In this document: one piece after another, positions 1-6,646 of the stretch
Layout: every line of letters starts with the position of its first letter
Numbering within the stretch: position 1 is the stretch's first letter
DNA from: an uncultured Gammaproteobacteria bacterium
GTDB lineage: Bacteria; Pseudomonadota; Gammaproteobacteria; Pseudomonadales; UBA5518
Direction: 5' to 3'
DNA length: 48,396 nucleotides
NCBI GenBank assembly: GCA_903928015.1
Contig: CAIYPF010000020.1
Span: 1 to 48,396 of the forward strand
Made by a program: the position numbers and the translations under genes
Notes under the pieces: generated by a model
Seen by the model: only the letters and a program-made list of their open reading frames with translations
Databases searched by the model: none
Told to the model about the DNA's origin: nothing

Positions 1-179
1 CCGGAATTGCCGTTGCCGGCATTGCCGAGGTTGCCGGAATTACCGAGGTTGCCGGAATTACCGGAATTGCCGAGGTTGCCGGAATTGCCGAGGTTGCCGG
101 AATTACCGAGGTTGCCGGCATTGCCGAGGTTGCCGGAATTACCGGAATTGCCGGCATTGCCGGAATTGCCGAGGTTGCC
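1..179 (-). repeat. 9-bp tandem repeat encoding Gly-Asn-X triplets
   Basis: Eighteen back-to-back 9-bp units lie inside the left-edge gene, followed toward the edge by one truncated unit (GN) and another GNS. Three unit types occur: GGC/GGT-AAC-CTC (GNL), GGC/GGT-AAT-TCC (GNS) and GGC-AAT-GCC (GNA). The Asn codon is always AAC before Leu and always AAT before Ser or Ala, so the types behave as fixed DNA cassettes. The array continues past the left edge. Confidence 0.9.
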
Positions 180-743
180 GGTGCCGGTGCCGGTGCCGCT
201 ATCGCTGTCGAGGCCTGCTCCACCCTCGCTGCCTGTGCCGCCAGAACCCTCGCCGTTGAGGTCACCAGCAGAGACCTGATTGTTCAGATACCGCTGCGCC
301 GGGGCGATGGTGCCCGAGACCTGCGACTCATCGACCGACACATTCTTGGCTGCCATAGCCAGCACCACCACCACCGGGACGCTGCAGGCGCCAAGCACCA
401 GCCACTTCTTGCTATTCGACCACGCCATTGTCTTTCTCCCTCTGAAAATCGTCGGCTCAACCGAACCGGTCTTGATGAAATCGCTCTTCGATCCGCCCCT
501 GGACTCCGTTGCCGCAGCGGCGGGCTGCGGCAGCGTGATGGAACGGGTGATTGCCTCAACGAGTGAAGCCGGTGGGTCGGCAGGCTCTACGGCGGCAAAG
601 GCCGCCCCGAGCCCGGCCAAGTCCTGCCTCAGGCGTGCGGACTCGGGGGACGCCGCCACCCCCGCTTCCAACTCCGCTCGCTCTTCAGCGCCGAGGGCGC
701 AGTCGAGTTCGGCCTGGATGAGTTCTTCTATCCTGGAGTCCAT
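1..743 (-). CDS. Anti-sigma-factor-like membrane protein with Gly-Asn-X repeat domain (partial, C-terminus outside window)
   Basis: An open minus-strand frame starts at an ATG at 743 behind GGAGAG and has no stop before the window edge. The first ~70 residues are acidic and helical (MDSRIEELIQAEL, then an EERAELEA stretch). They resemble the cytoplasmic part of zinc-free anti-sigma factors or RskA-like regulators. One membrane helix follows at about residues 114-132, with lysines on its N-terminal side, suggesting a cytoplasmic N-terminus. After it come a Gly/Ser/Asp-rich linker, GTGTGT, and at least 18 consecutive Gly-Asn-(Leu/Ser/Ala) triplets. No sigma factor gene lies directly upstream, where the next gene is a divergent amidase, so an anti-sigma role is inferred only from the N-terminal resemblance. 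The repeat domain would lie in the periplasm or outside. The gene and membrane topology are well supported; the function is not. Confidence 0.75.
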   Translation of the reverse strand, partial: MDSRIEELIQAELDCALGAEERAELEAGVAASPESARLRQDLAGLGAAFAAVEPADPPASLVEAITRSITLPQPAAAATESRGGSKSDFIKTGSVEPTIFRGRKTMAWSNSKKWLVLGACSVPVVVVLAMAAKNVSVDESQVSGTIAPAQRYLNNQVSAGDLNGEGSGGTGSEGGAGLDSDSGTGTGTGNLGNSGNAGNSGNSGNLGNAGNLGNSGNLGNSGNLGNSGNSGNLGNSGNLGNAGNGNS

Positions 744-801
744 GTGCTCTCCGCTATTGGCGAATGGGGTCCTGAAAAAAGGTATCTGGCCAGGCACCGC
801 C

Positions 802-827
802 GCAACATGCGACAAGTGGACTGTTGC
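802..827. promoter_or_regulatory. Inverted repeat upstream of the anti-sigma-like gene
   Basis: GCAACA at 802-807 and TGTTGC at 822-827 form a 6-bp inverted repeat with centres 20 bp apart, about two helical turns. It lies 59 bp upstream of the start codon at 743, inside the 260-bp gap shared with the divergent amidase. This fits a dimeric regulator site but is short enough to be chance. I see nothing else clear in 744-1003. Confidence 0.25.
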
Positions 828-1003
828 ATGATCCGGATGTTACCGATTCGTGATGACCCCGTGATCACATACACACGAGGGCGGAAAAAGTTGGTGCAAT
901 CTTCGGATATCCCGCACCGGCGCACCGTCGGGCGGGCAGGAGCTCCGGGAACCGGTCGGGGCAACCGCTACCTCTCGCATGAAACCCCGGATAAATCGAA
1001 CCC

Positions 1004-2596
1004 ATGAAAACACCCCTTCTCACGGACCGCCGCCAGTTCCTGCGCCAGGCCCGAAGCCTCTCACTGGCGCTGCCGGCGATTGGCCTGCTCGCCGGATCCG
1101 TGCGCGCTGCGGAACGCCACGGGGCGGCCCGGTTCAGTCCCGTTGAGCGCAGCTTCCGGGATCTGCAGCAGGCCATGGTCCGCGGCGAGACAACAGCAGC
1201 CGCACTGGTAACCGCGTATCTGGAGCGCATTGCGCGCTCCGATCAGGCCGGGCCCGAGTACCGCTCGGTGCTGGCCGTGAACCCCGCCGCACTGGATGCG
1301 GCGCGTGCACTGGACGCCGAGCGCAAGGCCGGCACGTTACGCAGCCCCCTCCACGGCATACCCCTTCTCATCAAGGACAACATCGAAACGCGGGACCCTC
1401 TGCCCACCACGGCGGGGTCGCTCGCGCTTGCAAACTCTTTCCACCAGACGGACGCCCCGCTGGTGGCGCGCCTGCGTGCCGCCGGCGTCGTCGTACTCGG
1501 CAAGGCGAACCTGAGCGAATGGGCGAATTTCCGCGGCAACCATTCCATCAGCGGCTGGAGCGCGGTCGGTGGCCAGACGCGCAATGCCCATGACCGCCTG
1601 CGCAACCCCTCGGGCTCCAGCGCAGGCTCCGCGGTGGGCACGGCGGCAAGTTTCTGCGCGGCAGCCATCGGCACCGAAACCGACGGATCGATACTCTCGC
1701 CTGCCTCGGTGAACGGCATCGTGGGCCTCAAGCCTACGGTGGGCGCAGTGAGCGGCAAGGGGATCGTGCCCATCACGCCACGACAGGACACCGCAGGGCC
1801 CATGGCGCGCTCGGTCGCCGATGCCGCCGCCTTGTTCGCTGCCATGCGCGAGCCGGGCCACGGGCCTGTGCCCGGCCTGCAGCAACTCGAGTCGGCGCGC
1901 TTGCGCGGGCTGCGCATCGGCGTGCTGGCGCCGGCAGGCTCATCGCACCCCGGCGCCGCGTCCGTGCACGAGCGGGTCCGCGCAGCGCTCGCCCACGAGG
2001 GCGCCGTCGTGATCGACACGGACCCACCCGCCGGCTTCACGTCATTCGGCGACGCCGAATACGAGGCGATGCTCTTCGAGTTCAAGGCAGCGCTCGAGAC
2101 CTACCTCGCCGGGCTGGAACCGGCGGGCGTGCCGACCCGCACGCTCGCCTCGCTGATCGGTTTCAACCGTGCGCAGGCGCCGCGGGAACTCACGCTATTC
2201 GGGCAGGAGATCTTCGAGGCGGCAGCCGCCAAAGGCGGGCTGGATAACCCGGCCTATCGCAAGGCGGTGGCAGCGATCTCGGAGGGCGCGGACGCAGGAG
2301 GGCTTTCAGTGCTGTTCTCCAAGACGCGCGCGGAGGTCCTGCTCGCGCTCTCCAACGGCCCCGCGGAACTGATCGACTCCGTCTGGGGTGATCGTCCGGA
2401 CGGCGGCTGGCCGGCACTGGCCTCTGCCGCAGCCGCTGCGGGCTATCCGAGCATTACGGTACCGGCCGGATTCATCCACGGCCTGCCCATCGGCGTGACG
2501 CTGGTGGCGCGGCGCTTCGCTGATGGCAAGTTGCTGGAAGCGGCGTTCGCCCTGGAGCGTGTGCTGCAGGCGCGAAGGGCTCCGGTGATTGCCTAG
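1004..2596 (+). CDS. Amidase signature family enzyme with Tat-type signal
   Basis: A 530-residue amidase-signature hydrolase, expected to cleave a C-N amide bond of unknown substrate. The triad is visible: Lys124 in LLIKDN, cis-Ser205 in PSGSSAGS and nucleophile Ser229 in GTETDGSI; the 24-residue spacing of the two serines is typical. The N-terminus (DRRQFLRQ, then a hydrophobic stretch ending near SVRAAE) looks like a twin-arginine export signal, so the enzyme is probably periplasmic. No strong ribosome site precedes the ATG, but the signal peptide supports this start. The 3' end overlaps the convergent small membrane gene by four bases. Export sets it apart from GatA, and no gatB or gatC is nearby. 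Confidence 0.93.
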   Translation: MKTPLLTDRRQFLRQARSLSLALPAIGLLAGSVRAAERHGAARFSPVERSFRDLQQAMVRGETTAAALVTAYLERIARSDQAGPEYRSVLAVNPAALDAARALDAERKAGTLRSPLHGIPLLIKDNIETRDPLPTTAGSLALANSFHQTDAPLVARLRAAGVVVLGKANLSEWANFRGNHSISGWSAVGGQTRNAHDRLRNPSGSSAGSAVGTAASFCAAAIGTETDGSILSPASVNGIVGLKPTVGAVSGKGIVPITPRQDTAGPMARSVADAAALFAAMREPGHGPVPGLQQLESARLRGLRIGVLAPAGSSHPGAASVHERVRAALAHEGAVVIDTDPPAGFTSFGDAEYEAMLFEFKAALETYLAGLEPAGVPTRTLASLIGFNRAQAPRELTLFGQEIFEAAAAKGGLDNPAYRKAVAAISEGADAGGLSVLFSKTRAEVLLALSNGPAELIDSVWGDRPDGGWPALASAAAAAGYPSITVPAGFIHGLPIGVTLVARRFADGKLLEAAFALERVLQARRAPVIA

Positions 2597-2937
2597 CCGG
2601 CCTCGTCGAGGTGCAGTGTGTGCAGCATGCGGTGCAGCGCAGGCGTGAGCGCCAGCGCCGCGCAAACGATGAACACCAGCCCCGAGTAGAGCGCGTAGGC
2701 GGCACCGAAGAGTTTGCCCGCAGGGGTGCTGAACTCGCCCACCGGCCCCATGCCCCCGAGCAGCATGGCGGCGTTCAGCAATCCGTCCAGCGGGCTGCGC
2801 CCGTCCAACAGCACGAAGCCCGCAACTCCGGCGCCAAGCGACACACCCAGCAACAGCAGGACCACCGCGATATGCCAGGCCACACGGCGCAGGAACTGCA
2901 CCCGTGGCAGTACCGGCTCACTATGGTGCTCGTACAT
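2593..2937 (-). CDS. Small two-helix membrane protein resembling a K+ channel pore module
   Basis: A 114-residue protein with two membrane helices (about residues 20-45 and 78-102) joined by a segment that sits where a pore helix and selectivity filter would be in two-TM K+ channels. After the loop, the stretch TPAGKLFGAAYALYSGL resembles the start of the inner helix in the Ion_trans_2 fold. The filter sequence TVGYG is absent; GGMGPVG takes its place. The start ATG follows AGGAG. It is the last gene of an operon after the LON-domain gene (31-bp gap). A conserved hypothetical protein of this type is known from other proteobacteria. Channel activity is a guess from topology. Confidence 0.8.
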   Translation of the reverse strand: MYEHHSEPVLPRVQFLRRVAWHIAVVLLLLGVSLGAGVAGFVLLDGRSPLDGLLNAAMLLGGMGPVGEFSTPAGKLFGAAYALYSGLVFIVCAALALTPALHRMLHTLHLDEAG

Positions 2938-2968
2938 GCTGTTCTCCTCGTGATGTTCCCCTCGGGAT

Positions 2969-3577
2969 TCAAGGCCCGCCGCCGAGTTCCTTCACGATGC
3001 GGTCGAGGAAGGCGAGCCCTTCCATGGGTTCGCGCCCGGCAAGCACCGTGTAGCGGTCGGCCTCGTCCAGCGGCAGGTACTGCGCCAGCTGGTAGGCAAG
3101 TTGCGCGGCGTCGCGCGGATTGGGCTGCACGCCAAGCCGCGCGAGCGCAGGGTGTTCGGCGAGGCCTGCCATGATTTCGGCAAGGTGCGAGTAGCTCTGG
3201 TCGAGGGGCAGCGGCTCGGCATCCGGCAGCCACTCGACTTCCCCGAGCAGCAGCTGGTCAGGCTGCTCGCGGCAGGCGCCGATGCGGAATCGCCGGCCAC
3301 CTTCGACCGTGATCCGCAGGCGGCCTGCGGGCAGGCCGTCCCAGTCGACTATTGCTGCGAGCGTGCCGATCTCGCAGATCGCCGGTGGGCGCGTGCCCTG
3401 GGCGAGTATCACCTCGTGACCTTCGGTGATGCGCACGATGCCGAAGTCCAACTGGCCCTTCATGCAGCGGGTGACCATGTCGAGATAGCGTGGCTCGAAA
3501 ATCTGCAGGGGGACGCGCCCGCCGGGCAGCAGCACCGCTCGCAGCGGGAAGAGCGCGATTTCATCCATGCGGTTCAC
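2969..3577 (-). CDS. LON substrate-binding domain protein (stand-alone Lon N-terminal domain)
   Basis: A 202-residue protein made only of the Lon N-terminal (PUA-like) domain: IALFPLRAVLLPGGRVPLQI followed by FEPRYLDMV is the family hallmark. There is no ATPase or protease part, as usual for this group, whose cellular role is not settled. The GTG start at 3577 lies 15 bases after the stop of the CoA pyrophosphatase gene, suggesting coupled translation. An ATG three codons later (3568) is equally possible. It may act in protein quality control, but nothing in the sequence shows a partner. Confidence 0.9.
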   Translation of the reverse strand: MNRMDEIALFPLRAVLLPGGRVPLQIFEPRYLDMVTRCMKGQLDFGIVRITEGHEVILAQGTRPPAICEIGTLAAIVDWDGLPAGRLRITVEGGRRFRIGACREQPDQLLLGEVEWLPDAEPLPLDQSYSHLAEIMAGLAEHPALARLGVQPNPRDAAQLAYQLAQYLPLDEADRYTVLAGREPMEGLAFLDRIVKELGGGP

Positions 3578-3592
3578 CCGGGGACATGAGGT

Positions 3593-4207
3593 TCACAGCA
3601 GCACCTCGAGGAGTTCATCGAGCATCATGAGGGAGAGCCCCCAGATGCGCCGGCCGCCGAAGAGATAACAGGGCAATTCGAGCGGCACGCCGTTCGGTGC
3701 CCAGCGCATTTTCTCGCGGTTGGCGCGATCGGCCAAAAAGGCGAGCGGGATCCAGACGGTCTCGGCCACCTCGTGGTTGGGTTGCAGCGGCACACGATCG
3801 GGCAGGCTGAACACGTAGGGCGTGATGACCATCGGCCCGTGGCGCAGGCGTGCGTGAGTGGCTATGTCCGAAAGACGCCCCAGCAGGCGAGCCACGCCGC
3901 CTGCCTGGAAGCCGACCTCCTCTTCGGTTTCGCGCAGCGCCGTGGCGAGCGTGTTGCGGTCTGCCTTGTCCTTGCGGCCTCCGGGGAATGCCATGTGACC
4001 CGACCATGGATCGCCCTCGCGATCGGCGCGGCGGATCATCAGGACCGAGACACCCTCGTCCGGGCAGTGGTGCAGGAAGAGTGCGACCGCGGAGCGCGCC
4101 CACATACGGCGCATCAGCTTGCGCCGCGGACGGTGCGCGTCGAGCAGTTGCTCTGCGAGAGCCATGTCGCGCAGGGCCTGGCGCGCATTGCTGGCGGTGT
4201 GGGGCAT
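3593..4207 (-). CDS. nudL: Nudix hydrolase, CoA pyrophosphatase (NudL type)
   Basis: A 204-residue Nudix enzyme that probably splits coenzyme A or acyl-CoA into phosphopantetheine and 3',5'-ADP. The Nudix box is present as FPGGRKDKAD followed by ALRETEEEVGF. Asp replaces the first Glu of the consensus, as in E. coli NudL. I chose the ATG at 4207 (MPHTASN). The longer frame to 4264 would need a TTG start without a ribosome site. It heads the operon with the LON-domain and two-helix membrane genes and is divergent from the twin ABC ATPase. Confidence 0.9.
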   Translation of the reverse strand: MPHTASNARQALRDMALAEQLLDAHRPRRKLMRRMWARSAVALFLHHCPDEGVSVLMIRRADREGDPWSGHMAFPGGRKDKADRNTLATALRETEEEVGFQAGGVARLLGRLSDIATHARLRHGPMVITPYVFSLPDRVPLQPNHEVAETVWIPLAFLADRANREKMRWAPNGVPLELPCYLFGGRRIWGLSLMMLDELLEVLL

Positions 4208-4292
4208 GGGATGTCCGGGTAGTGCTCCGCTGCGCTTAGACCGCAGACGGCTCACGGGCGACAATAGCGAATCGGTTCGGGATTTTCATCGC

Positions 4293-5783
4293 ATGGCTGA
4301 CACGACTTTGCACACCGCCCCTGCATGGCTGCGACTCGAACAGGCAACGCTTCGCCTCGGAGGCCACCTGTTCTTCCGCGGCATCGACTGGGAGGCGCGC
4401 GACGGCGAGCAATGGGCGCTGCTCGGCGCGAACGGCGCCGGCAAGACCGCTCTCGCCTCGCTCGCCACCGGAACGCTGCACCCCGCCGGCGGGAGTGTCT
4501 GGCTGCGTCAGGACATCGATCCGGGGCGGGACATCGGGCACATCTCCTTCGAAATGGAGCGGCGGATCTGCGAGGACGACGCCCGTCACGACATCAGCGA
4601 ATACCTCGACACAGCAGTGGATCAGGGCACGACCGCAGGCGGCCTCCTGCATGCCGTGAGCAGCGACGTGGCAGCCATTGCCGAGGCCGTCGAGGCCCTG
4701 AGCCTGGGGCATCTGCTCGGGCGGGGTGTGCGTTTTCTCTCGAGCGGGGAACGCCGGCGCACGCTGCTCGCGCGGCTGCTGTTGCAGGCTCCCGCAGTGG
4801 CGGTTCTCGACGCCCCTTTCGAGGGCATAGACGCCCGCTCACGCGAACTGATGCACGCCATGCTCGCGCGATTGCTCGCGAGCCGGACGCGGGTACTGCT
4901 GCTCACACGGCGGCCGGAAGACATTCCCCCGGGCATCACGCATGTACTGCTGCTGGACGAAGGCAGGATCGTCGCCTGCGGGCCACGACAGGAACTGTCC
5001 CCGGTGCTGAGCAAGGCATCGTCCCCGAAGAATTCGATCCGCCTGCCACCGCTCCCTGCCGAGCCGGACGTAGCAGGGACCGACACGGACGCCCCGCTGA
5101 TCGAACTGCAGGACGTGCATGCGCACTACGGCGAGAACGCAGTGCTGGACGGCGTGAACTTCAGGATGGAGCGCGGCGAGCATCTGTGTCTCGCCGGGCC
5201 GAACGGCTGCGGCAAGTCCACGCTGCTCGCGCTCGTCTGCGGCGACAACCCGCGCGCCTACGGGCAATCGGTGCGGGTCTGCGGGCAGCTGCGCGGCGGC
5301 GGCGAGCCCGTGTGGGAACTCAAGCGGCGCTTCGGCCTCGTGAGCAACGCGCTGCATCTCGATTACCCCAAGCGCACGCGGGTACGGGACGTTGTGCTGA
5401 GCGGCTTCCATGACACGCTGGGGCTTTACGAAAACTGCTCGAGCGCGGAATTGACTGCGGCGCTGGCATGGCTCGAGGCGCTGGGTCTGGGCGCGCAGTC
5501 CGCGCAGCGCTTCGATGCCTTGTCATTCGGCACGCAACGACTGGTGCTGATTGCGCGTGCAATGGTGAAGGCGCCACCGATCCTGATCCTGGACGAGCCT
5601 TGCTCCGGACTCGACGGACCGAATCGCGCGCGTGTGCTCGAGCTGATCGAGCAGATCGGCGCGAGCGGACGCACGACGATTCTCTATGTGAGCCACGAGG
5701 CAGAAGAAACACCGCGCTGCATACGGCGGAGGATCGAGTTCCGCCCCCGCCCCGAAGGCGGATTCGCGCTGGTACAGGCCTGA
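4293..5783 (+). CDS. modF: Twin ABC ATPase of the ModF/PhrA type
   Basis: A 496-residue soluble protein with two ABC nucleotide-binding domains in tandem. Domain 1 has Walker A GANGAGKT, signature LSSGERRR and Walker B AVLDAPFEGID. Domain 2 has GPNGCGKS, LSFGTQRL and LILDEPCSGLD. Architecture and many segments (LHLDYPKRTRVRDVVLSG) match E. coli ModF, which lies beside the molybdate transporter but whose function is unproven. The open frame extends upstream to 4119, but the ATG at 4293 (MADTTLHT) gives the normal family length and avoids overlap with the divergent Nudix gene. No molybdate genes are nearby. In domain 1 the acidic residue after the Walker B Asp is replaced (DAP instead of DEP), so that site may hydrolyse ATP poorly. 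Confidence 0.9.
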   Translation: MADTTLHTAPAWLRLEQATLRLGGHLFFRGIDWEARDGEQWALLGANGAGKTALASLATGTLHPAGGSVWLRQDIDPGRDIGHISFEMERRICEDDARHDISEYLDTAVDQGTTAGGLLHAVSSDVAAIAEAVEALSLGHLLGRGVRFLSSGERRRTLLARLLLQAPAVAVLDAPFEGIDARSRELMHAMLARLLASRTRVLLLTRRPEDIPPGITHVLLLDEGRIVACGPRQELSPVLSKASSPKNSIRLPPLPAEPDVAGTDTDAPLIELQDVHAHYGENAVLDGVNFRMERGEHLCLAGPNGCGKSTLLALVCGDNPRAYGQSVRVCGQLRGGGEPVWELKRRFGLVSNALHLDYPKRTRVRDVVLSGFHDTLGLYENCSSAELTAALAWLEALGLGAQSAQRFDALSFGTQRLVLIARAMVKAPPILILDEPCSGLDGPNRARVLELIEQIGASGRTTILYVSHEAEETPRCIRRRIEFRPRPEGGFALVQA

Positions 5784-5784
5784 C

Positions 5785-6573
5785 TCAACCGCTGGCAGCG
5801 GTGGCGCGCGCCAGCACCTCCTCCAGACGGGAGCGCAGATCAGGCTCAGGCTGTTGGGCGAGCCCCTTGCGCGCGAGTTGCCCGGCCAGTTCACGCTGCC
5901 CTTGTGCGAGCCTGAGCAGGGCAAGCTCGTAATACACCGCCGGATCGCCGGGCTGTATGCGCAGGGCGCGCTCCGCGGAGGCAACGGCGGCGTCCAGATC
6001 GCCGCGACGGCGCGAACCATCGGCACTGGCGAGCAGAGCATTCACGGCGTTATTGGAACTGCGCGCAGGGACGTGGCCCTGGTCTATCGCAACACCCGCA
6101 TCGGCGGGCGCTGCAGGAACGGGCGCCGCAGCGCCTTGTCCTGCCGCAGGATCCGCTGGAGCGGGATAGCTTTCGGCAGGCGGGGGATATGCGGGTGACC
6201 CGGTCTCGGGATAGCTGCCCACCGAAGCGGTCGGGTAGGCAGTTGCCGGTGCCTGCTCGGTGGAGGACTGCACGGTAATGCCACCGGCGTCGCCCGCGGG
6301 CAGGCCGGGGCGAGCAGCGGCGCTTGCCGGAGCCGGATAGGCGCGCGTAGCGGAACCCGCGGGATAGGCGCGCGCAGCGGAACCCGGGGCGGGATAGGCA
6401 CGCGCCTGGGAGCGGCGTGCGGGCGTGGCCGCAGGTGCGTGGGCCGCGGCACCGGGCTCGGGGACATCGACCCGGGGCGGCGAAGGGCCTTCAGTGATGC
6501 AGCCCGACAACACGAGGGGAAGGAACACACCGGACAGCGCGCGCGAGGGCAGCCTGAAGAAGGCATGGATCAC
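5785..6573 (-). CDS. lpoP: TPR lipoprotein, probable PBP1b activator LpoP
   Basis: A 262-residue protein with a lipobox (LVLSGC, lipidated Cys about residue 25), a long Ala/Pro linker carrying repeated A-Y-P-A motifs, and a C-terminal domain of about two TPR units (AVASAERALRIQPGDPAVYY). It follows mrcB directly on the same strand (73-bp gap). The same arrangement holds for LpoP of Pseudomonas, an outer-membrane lipoprotein that activates PBP1b through its UB2H domain. The start is GTG behind GGGAG. The long linker fits a lipoprotein that must reach through the peptidoglycan. The name rests on architecture and position. It ends one base from the convergent ABC ATPase gene. Confidence 0.8.
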   Translation of the reverse strand: MIHAFFRLPSRALSGVFLPLVLSGCITEGPSPPRVDVPEPGAAAHAPAATPARRSQARAYPAPGSAARAYPAGSATRAYPAPASAAARPGLPAGDAGGITVQSSTEQAPATAYPTASVGSYPETGSPAYPPPAESYPAPADPAAGQGAAAPVPAAPADAGVAIDQGHVPARSSNNAVNALLASADGSRRRGDLDAAVASAERALRIQPGDPAVYYELALLRLAQGQRELAGQLARKGLAQQPEPDLRSRLEEVLARATAASG

Positions 6574-6646
6574 GGTTTTCTCCCAGCGAAAGCAGCTGCC
6601 AAGGGCTCCAGAGTGTAGTCAGGCCCGGCGCTGCACGCTGCCCGAC

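Noticed and set aside
1-179. CRISPR array
   Set aside because: The units are 9 bp, have no spacers and stay in frame within a gene.
7-279. Plus-strand Pro/Leu repeat frame (LPELPRLP pattern)
   Set aside because: It is the antisense reading of the Gly-Asn-X repeat. The minus strand has a ribosome site, a normal N-terminus and a membrane helix; the plus frame has none.
280-831. 183-residue plus-strand frame
   Set aside because: Antisense to the anti-sigma-like gene, Ser/Ala-rich composition of a GC-rich shadow, no ribosome site or family resemblance.
728-964. 78-residue minus-strand frame as a missing sigma factor
   Set aside because: It is far too short, without sigma region 2 or 4 motifs, and it overlaps the start of the anti-sigma-like gene.
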